A stretch of 64,000 bases of DNA from Kingdonia uniflora (GCA_014058105.1 JACGCM010000420.1:186001-250000), one strand, 5' to 3'. Shown: positions 1-12,470, counted from the first letter of the stretch. Notes: generated by a model not told the origin, from the sequence alone. Numbers and translations: made by a program.

Positions 1-660
1 TTTGTTTAAACTACGTTTGATATGTTATGTTTTGTTCAGAACTTTGATATGCTATATTTAAATTACGTTTAATTGATTATGCATTATGTTTGAGAATTAA
101 CTTGATTTGATACTTGTGTTTGCTTTAAATATCTTTGTCCATACTTGGTGTTTTCAAGTGTATGAAGAAATTCTCCGTAGAGAGGAGCTGATAAAAAAAA
201 CTAATTTTGATAACTTTGCAATAGAGAGAAGGTGTTTGAGGAAATGCCCCAAAGAAAGCCACAACAAAAAAAACTAAGTATGGAGAGGGAGGAAAAATGA
301 GAAACTTGCAGGCTATAGCCGCGCAGTTCAGAATTGCGTGGCAACAAAGGGGGACACGTGGCTTAATCTGGTCTCTCTGTCCAACAACGAAATCCGCCCC
401 TTTAGAGTAATTGCTTTTCGATGTACTCAAACTTATACTACCTTTTATTATCTTGTTGAAGATATAAACTTTGTTAGTGTTTTGGATATGCCTAAAGTTG
501 TTTTGAGGTTATCAAAATGTTTTCTTGTTTTTTAATAGAAAGATTATTTGATGGGAAATTCATATTAGAGAATTATGCAGATAATATTTTTGGTTTGATG
601 TGTATTTTATGTATATGGTATTGGTTTTGTTTGATGATTATCTAGTTGTGCCTCCCTCAG
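1..660. other. Probable intron 1 (or 5' region) of the anoctamin gene
   Basis: No recognisable exon. The stretch is AT-rich and ends in a polypyrimidine tract and the acceptor CCTCAG directly before the first visible anoctamin exon. A G-box/ABRE-like CACGTG lies at 355-360, so part of it could be promoter or 5'UTR. The expected N-terminal 60 or so residues of the plant family are not encoded here, so the first exon is most likely left of the window. Confidence 0.5.
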
Positions 661-3600
661 GTGGCAGCACCTATGGAGACTTTAGGAAGGGCGGCCTTTG
701 AGTTGGAAATAAAGAAGCCAACTTGTATCGGTAAGATTTCAGCATTTTGCTTGACATTTTCCGTAACTTTCTAGGCCAGTTATTTGATAGAGAGTACTTT
801 TTCAATGATAAATAGGTTTCTACTTCTTAGGGGAGTTGTGATGTCTTGTTTCTTCACTATGTATTTTAGGAATGGAACTGCAGTTTGAGTGGGAAGAGGT
901 TGAAGCATTTGTGAGACAGCCCAATGGTTCGTTGTTCAGTTGGTGCGAGCGTTACCGTTGCTTTATGCACTTGATATATGGAATTGTAAGTTCTGAACCT
1001 TTTCCTCTCCATGTCGGATGCTTATTGATAAGTATCATGCATTCTATAAGTTTAGGCTTTTTGCATCAAAGATTCTTCAAAAAGGACTAAATATAAAGTA
1101 TTTGTGTTATATGTATTCTGAGCTTTTTCATATACAATTTCCGATTATTCATATATAGCAAAATGAAGCCATGTCCCAATAGTCATATTTGACTGAATGA
1201 ATACTACTTCTCTATCTTCATTCTTATTATTAAAGGAACATTTACTTCATAATAATTTCATCAAAATCTATTATAAGGGCAAGAGGCTATATTCAGGGTT
1301 TATCATGCACACTGTACATGTTATTCATAATTTGATTGGATATCTGTATAAATAGTACTAAATCATCACTTTTGACCAAGTTATTTATACAAGAGTAGAA
1401 TTTCCATAGTCGTAATTCTATGGGTGATTGGTTTAAGTATATCGCTATAATTTCATCTCTTTTAGCCAGCCAGCCTTTTGATATGTATTAATTTTTTCGC
1501 GTAATGGGTAAAGTTATGTATCTACTCTCTTTTTTTCTCGAAAGCAAGCTGGGGTTAAGGCAAGACCCCTACCTGGCTGCAATAGACGATCAAAGGAATA
1601 CAATCTAATGTGTAGGGCTTCAAGTAGCATCCTGACACAACAAGTTATCCAAGTGTTCACTTAAGGCCCTATAATAAAGAAAATAAAAAGGAGGGCCACA
1701 ATCAGCCAAGTGAGGAGCAGCTTTGCTAGTTTTTCTGAATGTATGCTTTATGCTAATTCCTTTAAGGTCCATTGTGATGAGTCAATCTTTGCAATGTCAT
1801 ATTCAACTTTCCAAGTGGGTTGCATAACTTCCTCACCATATGAAGTGCCATCTTTGACTCAATTCTAATGATCTTTTTGCACCTCAACTCACTGCTCATC
1901 TGAAACCAACTAGGATGGCTCTAACTTCCTTAAGATATGAAATGCTAGTAGCTGCTCCTTGCAAAGCTGTTAAACCACCCATTCTCAGCATTCCTCTTTG
2001 CCTCCATGGTTATTATTCGTGGCATCATCAGTGTTAATCACCACCTATCCTTCTTGTGTGAGTTCATACACAGAATAGGATGAAAGTTCTTGTGGAAATT
2101 CCTTATGTCGGTTCATCCAGCATCTTGTGTGGGACTCATGATACCGAGGCTATTAACCAATCGAATATCTTTTGGATTATCTTCTAATTCAATTGTACCA
2201 CCTGCCTACTTATCCTTTATGTCCCTACAGATGTTGATGATTATTGAATTTGAAGAGTTAACTTCACCGTTTTTTTTTCTTTCTCCCAGATCCAATTTAT
2301 TGTGGCAAATAAGCAAGCTTGAAGCACTCTTTTAAGTTTTTTTTTGGAGAGGGGTGCATGATCAATTAAAGAACAGATGCTGAATGAACTCTTTAGCACA
2401 GTAGTTTGTGATCTTAAATCCTTTGAACTCTTTTCTCTTTAATTCTGCAGATAGGAGGTTTATCATACCATACCTGATTTCTCACTTAGTCAGCAGCAGG
2501 CCTAACCCTTGTCCTTCTTCTAGCATTAGTCATCGGACTTGGTGACTCTTGAGTTACTATATGCTCTTCAGCTTGTACCCTTCTTCCCTGTTACATTGAT
2601 GATATAACACAGTTTAAAATGGGGAGAACTTGTTTGACCACTTTGATATCCATGCAAGTAATAATTCCATATCTAAGCCCAAATTATTTTAACCCAAGCT
2701 TGTTTCAGAATTCTTTAATTCTGAGATATGCTTCACGAATTGGTCACTAAAGCTTCCTTCAATCTTGCGCTTGTCTTAAGTTTCTCTTGACTTTTTCCCC
2801 TTTCTATTTCCATGTAGGTTAATGAGAAGGATTCATCTGTAATTCTCGGATTTGGTAGCAGAAAAATTGAGTGGGGTCCAGGGGAGTCATTGCTAGAGAG
2901 GCTAAAATCTGATGGGATTGTTAAGCAAGTTTTCCCAATACATGGTATGCTGACTATTTTCTCTAATTTATCCCCGAATTTGTAGAACATAAGCGTGTGC
3001 TTCCTGTCTACAGAAGAGACGAAAAGAAAGCATCTCTTAAGAACCTGGGCACTCAACTGGTTGGACTTCACGTGGCAGCCAATTGATGAGATATACGCAT
3101 ATTTTGGCACAAAGGTAGGATTGAAGAAACATCAGCTCATGATGTATTTAATTATTTCCCTATATTATTTTCACTGTGTAATCCATGAATTCGTACCTCT
3201 TATGTAGATAGCCACATATTTTGCCTTTCTAGGAATGTATACATGGTGGATGCTTTTTCCAGCGGCATTTGGGCTTGCTTTGCAGTTAATTGATTTTGGG
3301 TAGACTTCACTTTTGTGCTCTGTGGGTTTATTTGATTGGACTTTCTTTTCCTTATTTGTATATTTATGAACGACTATTAACTTTTTGTTTGATCTATTTA
3401 ATGTTCAGGTCGTGGCATTTATTGGTGCTACCAATATTCTTCGTATTCGTGATATCATGGGCTGTAATGTTCTTTCAGTTCTGGAAGCGCAAAAACTCTG
3501 CCCTTTTAGCCAGGTAACTTCGGTTCATATTTATGAGAAGCTCTTTGACGTTTCGAGAGACTAGAAACGTGAAATAAGGATCTTTGGGAGTAAATGTTGT

Positions 3601-6600
3601 AGAGCAGGGAGATGCATATAATAAGCACTTTGTCATGTACTTGAAAAAGAAAGCAAAAATTAGATACTCTTACTCTTCTTATTTCTGCGCAGATGGCAAA
3701 TTAGTTATTCCGTGCTAGCAGATGCAGAATTTAAGCTCCCTGATACAGGAAAAAATTCCCTTCAATACCCCTTGGAACTCGTAAATAATACGGGGACGGA
3801 AAAAAAAGAAAAAGATAGATTTCAAAGAGGCGAATGGTTTGGACATCTGCTGAGATTCAGAAATGATGCTTTTGTTATCTTGAGTATTATTTGTCTCCAG
3901 TTGCCCTTTGAATTAGCGTATGCTCATCTCTACGAGGTTATGGAATCCGAGATTGCGAAGTAAGAATCTGATCTATCTCTGTCTATTTTCTTTTGAGAAG
4001 TATCTCAGCATATTGAGTAAATTAGTTTTCATTATCTTATGTACAACATAGAGCTGTTTTGGTTTTTGATGGTTTATTAAATCCAACTGACTAGTTGTCA
4101 GTATAAATGTCGATACATTTGTTGCAGTTATCTATGAATGATATATTTCCTGGACGAAATAATTGCCTTGTGTACGTTTCTGATTATATTCCTGTTGATT
4201 TTTCGGTGTTCAGGTTTGGGCTGACAGCGATCTATCTTTTTGCAATTCAGTACTTAACAAGGATTGGGGTAAAGATCTCAGTGAAGCTCATCAGACACGA
4301 AATTAATGAAAGCTCGGAATCTAGAGCTGATAGCTTGGTGTACAAGGTATACACCTGGATAATTATGAGTTGCTTTTTAAGAGCCAAAACAGCTGCTACA
4401 CCTTCCTAGAAAAAAGTTGCACTAGATACTGGCCAGAGACATCCTTTTCTCCCCGCAGATTATGGCATTTATTACTGTGCTCCACTCCATTTCATTATTA
4501 AGTGATCTTTTTTAGTTTTAGAGTGTGGTTGGGATTCTATTGCCATTTACTTTAAGATTTAGCCTGCTTAATTTGCTAACCAAAAGGCAACCCAGTTACC
4601 TAATTTACCCAAAAGGAGGCCAGGAAATGATTCTGTCAGAGTTTCTATTAGTTGTTTTCTATGGTATTTTTATTCGAGTTGACTACAAAATAGCATTTTT
4701 CTGCTTGCAGGTTTTTGGTCTGTATTTCATGCAATCGTATATTGGTGTGTTCTATCATGCCATTCTACACCGCAACTTCAAGACTCTTCGCCAGGTCTTG
4801 ATTCAGCGTCTGATTGCGTCTCAGGTAGCTGATGTTTTTTTGTTAAATCTTATTTTACTTTTAATCTGAAATTGCATTTTTGAATTTTAAGTTTAACTGG
4901 AAATGCTCCAGGTTTTGGAAAATCTAATGGAGAACTCTGTTCCATACCTCAAGTACAGTTATAAAAAGCACAGGGCTGTTCGGTAAGCCTCTTAGCTTAC
5001 ATTTGTGAGAAATTCCTGTCCTTGCTCCTGACTTAGATTTACTATTCACACACCGTACTATTAATGTTTGGTTTCTAACACGAGGATCCTGTGTTTTAAG
5101 CAAAAAAAAGCATGAGAACAGATCATCAAAAAGTAAAGTTCAGGTGACCTCCCGGGTAGAAAAAGAGTATTTGAAACCTTTGTATTCTGCGAGCATTGGA
5201 GAAGAACTTGAGGATGGTCTTTTTGATGGTAAGGAGGCACGAGTATTGTATTTATAAGTTCCGTTTCACAAACTCCAGGGAGTCTAGCGCTAGGGAGTCC
5301 CATCCCACCTGAGCTTAAATTTGGTGGGCATTGCAATACACGTTGGCTATCTGATATAATCACGTTATGTGGTTATAAATGAGGGCTCAAAGTGGCGTGG
5401 GCATTGAAATAGGGGTGGGAGTGTAGAATTCTACCACTCTTTGGGATCTTGCATCCATAATATACAGACATGGCATGATCTCCGGGGTTGGAGATCATAT
5501 CTAACAAGAAATAACCATTTACATCATTCCATGCTGTCTCAATTGCACCTTGCTTTACATTCCATGCGGTCTCAATAGCACCATGCTGTACACAGTCATT
5601 ATGACCCAGTCGTCGACTCCTCTTTGTGGGGCCCCATGGAGATGACTTGAGCATTAGTTTTTTGTAAGCACATCTCACTCCTACATTTCTGACAACATAA
5701 AAACAAGTGAAATATTGTATCTGTACAGAAGATTTTATCTACCATAAACTAAGATTCGAGCATTTGATGTTAGAAGTTTTGGAGTGAAGTGCGCTTCACA
5801 TAAGGACTATCTATATGGTTAGGAGGGCGTCTTAACAAAAAATAAAGAGGGAAAGAGAAAAATCCTTGAGCCAGTGCTCCCAATGGTGGGTTGTGAGAAG
5901 TGGCACCATTGTTTAACTGCTTATAATATAACACAGCTAAAACAATTAAGCAATCAATTCGTTTGGTAATCATATTTTGATAACTGAAAGCTTAAACCTG
6001 TTTGCAGACTTTCTGGAACTGGCTTTGCAGTTCGGCATGATCATGATGTTTGCGTGTGCATTCCCCCTGGTGTTCTCTTTTGCTGTATTGGTAAATAGTT
6101 AAAACATTTCTGTAGATTATTAGATTATTAGTCAGTTTTATAAGCGTGTTTTATGATTTCAAAGGAACAAAAATGACCTTTTTACCTCCACTTGCAGAAC
6201 AATATCACGGAAATAAGAGCAGATGCATTGAAGTTACTTACCATGTTGAAAAGGCCTGTTCCTCGTGCTGCTGCGACTATTGAAGCTTGGCTTAACATCT
6301 TTCAGGTGTGCAAGTGTTTGAGACATATCAGTTGCTTTGATTTAAAGTAATTTGTTAAATTGGTCGCAACTTCTCAACCCTGATTTTCCCAAACCAATGT
6401 AAAATACATGTTATCCCGAAACTCAATTTGTTGACAAGAGGTGGCCTGGATATTATCAGTAATCTGATACTTTGTTTGTTTAAGTCATAAACTAGCGCCT
6501 GTAATGGGCATTCACATTTTGCATGACTAAAATTTATTTTTTGGAATTTCAGTTTTTGATAGTGATGTCTATATGTACCAACTGTGTGCTTCTTGTATGC

Positions 6601-6923
6601 TTGTACGATCAAGAAAGAAAATGGAAAATAGAGCCCGGTCTCGCAGCTATCCTCGTCATAGAACACGTTCTCCTGTTGATTAAATTTGGATTCTCCAATT
6701 TTGTGCCAGAGGTATGTCTTTGCTCCTGTTTGGATTTTAAGTCTAGGAAGACAAATGTTAGATTATTGTAATACTGATATGAGTGTTTCTTCTGTAACAG
6801 GAACCTGCTTGGGTCAAAGCATACCGTGTGAAGAATGCAACACTGGCACAGAATGTGTGTTCCAAGCAACTCCTGAGAAGTATCTCAGGAAAAAGGAAGG
6901 TGAAGAGCGAGAAACACGAGTAA
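661..6923 (+). CDS. Anoctamin/TMEM16-like membrane protein, 5'-partial, 15 exons visible
   Basis: Plant member of the anoctamin (TMEM16) family, a multi-pass membrane protein related to animal calcium-activated chloride channels and lipid scramblases; plants usually have one copy of about 660 residues. Exons read as 661-730, 870-985, 2818-2944, 3014-3114, 3208-3299, 3409-3513, 3693-3959, 4214-4346, 4711-4824, 4912-4982, 5101-5228, 6008-6090, 6198-6305, 6553-6711 and 6801-6923. All junctions are GT-AG and phases agree throughout, giving 598 residues without a stop until TAA at 6921. Family landmarks visible: [11 protein letters not shown] at the first exon, [62 protein letters not shown] and the C-terminal IEPGLAAIL. 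Hydrophobic segments recur from residue 120 onward. The N-terminal exon(s) are missing. Apparently functional; confident in family, not in transported substrate. Confidence 0.93.
1529..2340 (-). mobile_element. Degraded LINE 3' end with RNase H remnant, in anoctamin intron
   Basis: Read on the minus strand, this part of the 1.8-kb anoctamin intron shows a decayed plant RNase H-like (RVT_3 type) reading: ELRAILVG-like, [18 protein letters not shown] and [23 protein letters not shown] stretches separated by stops. The element ends in CCTTAACCCCAGCTT followed by an A-run (the T-run at 1529-1537 on the plus strand), as plant LINEs do. It is 5'-truncated and dead. It lies antisense to the host gene and does not touch an exon. 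Confidence 0.6.
5526..5592. repeat. 33-bp direct repeat, two copies, in anoctamin intron
   Basis: Two adjacent units starting ATTCCATGCTG (5526) and ATTCCATGCGG (5559) differ at a few bases. They lie in the 779-bp intron 5229-6007, which otherwise shows no recognisable gene or element. Confidence 0.6.
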
Positions 6924-7451
6924 TAGACCCTCTGTCACATTGCATTGTTTACTAATATCATCACCAAGCTCAACATTGCAAGTCCGGGGAAAAATAATTT
7001 GACATGACACGTTGGTCGTCCTGTTATAGATGGATCCAGGGAGCTTTTAACAGTGCTGAAATTCGATGGATTTAGTGTTGTACAAAGTAGAAAGAATGTA
7101 AATGGTTTGAGTCTTCTTTTTGTTAACAAGCTTTTGAATGTGAATTGGGTATGCTAAGATTTTGTTATTGCTGGTTGTTATTTTATCATTTAAGAATCAC
7201 GATTATTATAACATTAGTATCAGTTAAAAGAAATTCAAACAAGAATATATGTACATGAATGACATTTTAATTAGTCTTGCAGAAGACCTCCATCTTCCTT
7301 CTTTTTCTCTTCGACTTCCAGGAGATCGACCTGATTGATCAGAAACTTCAACTTAATGATATCTTGCATCCGCAAGAAAAAATATCCCTTTTGATATCTC
7401 AAGAGATAGGAAGTTGACAAAGTTGCATTACTTCAAGAACTCTGATCAGCC
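6924..7451. other. Anoctamin 3'UTR and convergent spacer
   Basis: Downstream of the anoctamin stop and downstream of the convergent 78-codon gene. It should hold both 3'UTRs. No further coding signal or repeat was recognised. Confidence 0.5.
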
Positions 7452-7688
7452 TTAGCCTCCAAAATGACTGCTAATTTGTCGAGCGTAAGCTACAACAGCT
7501 TTAGCCCATCTCTGGATCTCCATCTTCAACTTCTCAGAATCCATGTCCTTCAATGTTCCTGACTCAATCCTAATCTCCACGTACGATAAACATTTGTCAT
7601 AGCGGCGCCTTTGTTTAGTGTCAGCTCCGTACATGTCTCTACGGCCACTACCGCCACCGTTGAGGAGAAGAGCTTCCTCAATGGACAT
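7452..7688 (-). CDS. Small conserved-looking plant protein of 78 residues, function unknown
   Basis: Single intact exon. The protein is hydrophilic and charged, with a Gly/Ser-rich stretch (residues 10-15), a central YDKCLSYVEIRIESGTLKDMD segment and a C-terminal RWAKAVVAYARQ amphipathic helix-like end. There is no signal peptide or membrane segment. A TATA box (TATAAATAG on the minus strand, 7742-7750) lies about 55 bp upstream of the ATG, which is good promoter-to-start spacing and the main reason for believing this short gene. The core looks like a small uncharacterised plant protein family, but I cannot name it. It is convergent with the anoctamin gene and sits just downstream, in transcription terms, of the eL28 gene. 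Confidence 0.6.
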   Translation of the reverse strand: MSIEEALLLNGGGSGRRDMYGADTKQRRRYDKCLSYVEIRIESGTLKDMDSEKLKMEIQRWAKAVVAYARQISSHFGG

Positions 7689-7741
7689 GTATGTCTGTTG
7701 AGCTTTTGCCTAAAATGATTTAAGTTTGTAGTAAGGTTGGC

Positions 7742-7750
7742 CTATTTATA
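7742..7750 (-). promoter_or_regulatory. TATA box of the 78-residue gene
   Basis: TATAAATAG read on the minus strand, with the ATG at 7688. No competing TATA was noticed nearby. Confidence 0.5.
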
Positions 7751-8889
7751 TGTGACTTTATTAGAGATGAAAAAAACGTGTTTCCTTCCTCCGCGTGCAC
7801 TTAACTACTCCCATTGAATTGACTTTTCAGCAAACCCATGTTTTAATTTCCCCTGATACAGCACTGCTTGGTATCCAACAAATATCAAATGTTTTCTGCA
7901 ATTCATTCCATCTTTTTTAGTTGCCGAAGATCGTTTTCCCCTTAAATTTTCCCTTAGATGCTAGATTTTTTATTTTTTTCATTTCCGAACTGCCATAAGA
8001 TTCTCAAAGCATGGCAATTTTTTGCTATCGCATTGGTTTCCTCAGGATTTTTGAGATCGATACTACTCAAGAACCAGTACATAACCAAATTTAGCAAGCG
8101 TCACCGGAATCAAATGGAGCCTACACAGATAAGTTCAGCAACATTATATTAATACATAAAACTGAAAGGAGTGACTTCTTTAAGTGTCGGTTTAGTTCAA
8201 TTAATGAATATTTGAGGATTATTTCGACAATTGACAAATCTTTAGGATTGTGTCATACAACTTTTTAGGTCTAGGAACTGAATTAGGGACGCGCAATGCT
8301 AATCAACTAGGTAAACAAAATTATGTTTGACTTGTTGAATTACACAACCACAAGTTGTACACGGTTGCCTTTTCCTAGATAGTGTGGCAGAGATTCTGTG
8401 CTAAAATCAAATATAAACTTGGCTTCCAAGAATCGATTTCCCTTTGTTTTTCATTTGAACCAGTCACACAATGTACGAACCAAGTCTGGAGAATACACGA
8501 GGAACCGCCTTACAAAGTAAACAGAGGCGGGAGATACAGCTAGATATAGTGAAAAAATTGAACCTGTATTGAAATATTCAATTCACGCCTCATCTCTCCA
8601 CATACAGCTGGAAATGAATTTCTCAAAGGTGATCCAGTATGGAAATTACCACTGCAGAGAGGGGGGCAGCCTTCCCAGAGTACACCCTGTACGAGATGCT
8701 TTGTTAGGAAACCCTACTAATACCAATATCAAAAGAAAAAGCAACACGATTTCCAACTAGGGAAGTTATTCTGGCATAACTAGCAAGTCTTTATAAGTAA
8801 AGAGCTAGATAGGATGTTGAATATTGGTTTCCATCAAACTCAAACGTCAAGAACCGGTAAAAAAAAGTTATCTTAATTCCTACCATGCA
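7751..8889. other. Spacer; promoter of the small gene and 3' flank of eL28
   Basis: No coding region recognised. A 63-codon open stretch at 8569-8760 on the plus strand has no family features and probably lies in the eL28 3' flank. Base composition is AT-rich throughout. Confidence 0.4.
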
Positions 8890-9021
8890 TCAGAAGTTAT
8901 AAACTCTCTGCCTGTTCCTCTTCTTAACACCAGACTTAGCAACCCTAAGGCTCCTGTGCACTGTGCTCAGTTTTGCAAGTGCCGCATCCTTAAGATCTGG
9001 CCCGTAGAAGTTGTCTCCAAC
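8890..9021 (-). CDS. RPL28: 60S ribosomal protein L28 (eL28), last exon
   Basis: The last 43 codons of plant eL28, a structural protein of the large cytosolic ribosomal subunit. The acceptor CCATGGCAG precedes GTTGGAGAC, giving VGDNFYGPDLKDAALAKL then HRSLRVAKSGVKKRNRQ. In other plants this block follows the residues VANQ at a phase-0 intron. The exon encoding those residues is at 49897-49779 on the same strand and also ends in phase 0, so I join the two. The usual C-terminus is RNRQA; here five extra residues (RVYNF) follow RNRQ before TGA (8890-8892). There are no stops or frameshifts. The alternative is a truncated duplicate unconnected with the upstream exons; the exact complementarity of the parts argues against that. 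Confidence 0.85.
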   Translation of the reverse strand, partial: VGDNFYGPDLKDAALAKLSTVHRSLRVAKSGVKKRNRQRVYNF

Positions 9022-9149
9022 CTGCCATGGATAAGAATGCACCATTAAGTTAAAATCATATGAAGATGGAAAATCTGAGATTTCACAAAACAAATTATCC
9101 AAAGACTGAAACATAAAGCATGAACTAGTTTACCTAAACTCGCAACACG

Positions 9150-10400
9150 GACACGGCACCTAGTCTAAGTGATAATTTGACAAGCACTATTCATTGAAGA
9201 AATAAATTGCGTACTATTGTCATTTTAGTTGAGAGATTCAAAGTCGGTCGTGTAAATTGAGGTTACCATTAGGAAAATACGAAAATCAAATACCTGAAAA
9301 CCCTCATGAGATTTTTCGTTATTTATAATTTTTGATCAGGTAAAACAAACATGAAAGAAGGAAATGTTACAAAAGAAAATATCACACATGAGGCCAGGTC
9401 AATGAGTATGGCAAGACATAGTTTAAGTATCCAATCACGGAAGACCAAAAGAATGAACGAAAAAAAGAGGTACATATGAGATATGAAAGTAATATAATGA
9501 AAGATAAACCAAAAAAGACACCCCTTGAAGAATAATTAAGCAATAAAACATTCTCAACAAAATAAAATTAACTGCTCCCAACAAGCCATCCAATCCTCAT
9601 AATTGATCCAAATGGATGAAACATAATATATGTATCCACTGGATACCAAAGTCTTTACTATTGTATAATTAATCGCCAAGGATTTCTCAAATATTCTATT
9701 ATGCCAACCATTTCATTATCTAAAAAAAAACAAATAAACATAGAAACCACGCACACCACTTTCATAAATAAGCCACCCTTCGAGACTTCCCCCATGCCCA
9801 TGAAGCTGTCAAACATGAGGGTTAAAAAATTCATTTTGAGATTTAAGCCTCAGTAGTTCGTGATGAGTAAGCCACAGTACAAAAATCTTCAAGAGGTGGT
9901 TGGGCGATTTGGATGCGTAAGCCTCACTGAGTTTTTCAAAACCACGATTATATAATAATACCTTTACAAAAACATCTCTCTTTAATCTCATTATGTAATA
10001 AGTAATGCATAACAACTAAAGTGTTGTTGCACGCTCGTACTTGTGGTATTTGAACCTTGTTGTACTCTATAGCCAAAATGACAGACTAGAAAATGATTTT
10101 CGAGAATTGACTTCTTTAGGCCTCTGATCGTGTGGAACTAATTTATCCATAATGCAATCACAATCTAGTAGCTTTTGCAGTTCAATTTTCTCGCACGGAG
10201 CTAAATGTCAAAATTATCCCTTTGTTAAAAGAGAAGAGAAGAATAAGGAAAGAGAAAGCAAAGTGGCAAATGAGTAAAACAATGAAACAAATTGAAAGAA
10301 CTTACAGAAAGTGAAAATATTTTAAAAAGTAGATATGATCATATGGGAACGAAATATAAAAAGGAAGTTTTCAACTAAGTCTGCATGTGAACAATTAAGA
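9150..10400. other. Unassigned intronic DNA
   Basis: AT-rich with several A-runs. No recognisable domain on either strand and no clear terminal repeats. Short open stretches here (for example 10015-9809 on the minus strand) have no family features. Confidence 0.4.
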
Positions 10401-10429
10401 ACACACAAGAATGTTGTGCCCTAGAATAA

Positions 10430-11850
10430 GCTTGCATGAAACAAAATCTCCATGCCAAGACACTCTTTCATTGTCTGGCATGCAGTAAAGAACAAAATGA
10501 CAATTAGAGATTATTTGGTCAAGATTGAAGTCCTGAATGAAGAATAATGTTCAGTCTGTGATGCAAGGGAAGAAAATAGGTCTCATCTCTTCTTGGAACA
10601 TGTTTTTCCCAAATTACATTTGGTCAAACATTGTGCTAGGCATATCAAAAATGGTGAACGGTTGGGAGGATGAATTCAACTGGCTAGTGAGAATGGAGAT
10701 CATCGATCCAGGTATAAAGGAGATGATTAGAGGGAACTTTGATGCTACAATATATTTTAAACGGGAAGAAAGAAATAGAAAACATTTTAAACAAGAAACA
10801 TGTCCTAAAGAAGCTTGCAGAAAAAGATAACAAGACTGGCTTCCCAAAAGCTTCAACTTTCTTGACGTAAATACAAGATTGAATAGAAACATCATTAGAC
10901 TTTAAACTCTGTCTCTTTATTGATTTAACTGAATAACCCAAAACCCAATTAACCTAATAATCAAATAACCCAATAACAACTAAGAAACTAAAAAACTAGG
11001 GGATGGCTTTTATAAAGGGAAGCCCTAATCCCACTAATATTAAGGTTCCTAAAATTAAGAAACCCTCTTCAGCAGTTAACACACTAACCCGTTACATTAA
11101 TAACTAAAATAAAATAAAATAAACGTGGAGAGAGTGGCGTCGACTAAGCAACCTAGAGAAAGACACCATCTCTCTAAGTATACGTACGCACTGTGAGAAC
11201 CCGTGATACATCATTTCTAATCACAAATTCTAGAGGAATCCTGTAAACACTAGGATCTACAATGAATGAGGGGTCAAATTTAGAACTAAACTTCCTAAAG
11301 CCATTGTTGAAGAAGGCTGGAAACATCATACAGACCTATACTAGTACTCGATATTCCCTATAGAAGATCAAACTACAACTATGGAGGTCTGTTTTGACTG
11401 ACAAATGGAATCTCTATTTGTGCATTCACTAATACTTCAATAGCAAGTCATGATAGAGATGCAATATTATAATATGCTATTCTTGAAGGTCTCAATCTAG
11501 CTATCGTGATGGGAAATCAGGACACGGAAGTTTGCTCAGACTCGTTTCAGATTGTTAATTCTCTAACTCAAGCTGGATTTATAAATGGAGGGAGATGAAG
11601 ACATACAGAGGCATTGACAAAAGGAAAGGCATGGTGATGAAGATCTCCTTCAAATTCAGACCAAAAGCTTCAATTAAAACAGTTAAATACATAGTCAACC
11701 TATTCAAAGAGTATATTGTATTTTTCTAGTTCCTTTCCAAATGAGTTAACAAAGCTATATGCTGCTGACTATCTTGAGCTTTTCCATACTTTGTAAACAC
11801 ACTGACGGGAGTCCGCCTAACCCCAGTTTCCTTTTCAGACGAAAAAAAGG
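10430..11850 (+). mobile_element. LINE (non-LTR retrotransposon) 3' remnant: zf-RVT and RNase H
   Basis: Plus-strand translation around 10445-10640 gives the zinc-binding reverse-transcriptase linker seen in plant LINEs (PRHSFIVWHAVKNKMTIRDYL, CSVCDAREENRSHLFLEHVF). Around 11470-11590 it gives an RNase H piece (AILEGLNLAIVMGNQDTEVC, then DSFQIVNSLTQAGF). The 3' end is GTCCGCCTAACCCCAG plus an A-run near 11846, sharing the CTAACCCCAG motif with the LINE at 1.5 kb. Stops and frameshifts throughout; the reverse transcriptase itself is absent. About 10900-11250 reads as unrelated AT-rich DNA, perhaps a further insertion. Confidence 0.65.
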
Positions 11851-12117
11851 GTTGCATCGAGGATGTGTGCTTTTGGCTTCAACGATGCTTGAAGGTTGAG
11901 AATTTTAAAAATGTCAACAGTTGTCTACAGTTACGAATTATAAGGACAATCAAACAAAAAAGGCAACTCAAACATAGAATATGATTTTATGAACCTATGA
12001 GGTTGTGAGCGCAAAATTATTCGAACCTCTTAAATATCATCCAAACTTGAAAACATCACAACTTTAAACCATAATTCTAACTCATTGAAATTCATTTGGA
12101 AGGCCCCAATGGTGGTT

Positions 12118-12126
12118 TTTTTATGA
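12118..12126. repeat. Target-site duplication of the Mutator-like element, left copy
   Basis: TTTTTATGA, repeated at 19603-19611. With the T-run the match can be read as 10 bp. Nine bp is the hallmark length of Mutator-superfamily insertions. Confidence 0.75.
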
Positions 12127-12273
12127 GGAGAGGATTGAGAGACACTAAAAAATGAGACACTCAACTCTCACTCAACCACAACCACTCATCTCTATTAGAT
12201 GAGTGGCTCTCAAAATTGGCATTTCCTATAAGGGAAATGAGGTGGATAATTAGGGGGTCCTACCTGCCCCACT
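12127..12273 (+). repeat. Left terminal inverted repeat of the MULE
   Basis: Starts GGAGAGGATTGAGAGACACT and matches the reverse complement of 19454-19602, nearly perfectly from the CAACCACAACCACTCATC segment to GTCCTACCTGCCCCACT. The outer 40 bp are more diverged. Confidence 0.85.
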
Positions 12274-12343
12274 CTCTAGCCGTCACTCACATTTTTTTCT
12301 CTTTTCAAAGAAATTTCAAATTCGAACAACCAATATCAGTCAA

Positions 12344-12470
12344 GTCTCTCTCTCTCTCTCATTTCACACACACTCTCTCTCTCTCATATCACACACACAC
12401 ACTCTCTCTCATATCACAGACATACTCTCTCTCTCTCATATCATATACTCTCTTTCTCTCTCATATCACA
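12344..12470 (+). repeat. CT/CA microsatellite with imperfect 30-bp periodicity
   Basis: Repeated CTCTCTCTCTCATATCACACAC units directly inside the left TIR. The apparent open frame across it (12216-12539) is low-complexity sequence, not a gene. Confidence 0.8.

Noticed and set aside
125..430. A 101-codon minus-strand open frame at the left edge
   Set aside because: No family features, unusual composition, and it overlaps what is best read as an intron or 5' region of the anoctamin gene.
2733..3110. A 125-codon minus-strand frame over anoctamin exons
   Set aside because: Exact antisense of two anoctamin exons with perfect splice junctions; a shadow.
8890..9114. Reading the eL28 last exon as a stand-alone 74-residue protein starting at 9114
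   Set aside because: The first 31 residues are intron sequence: family similarity begins exactly after the AG acceptor at 9022.
10614..10941. Minus-strand frames over 10.6-10.9 kb
   Set aside because: Antisense of the LINE zf-RVT region; no domain of their own.
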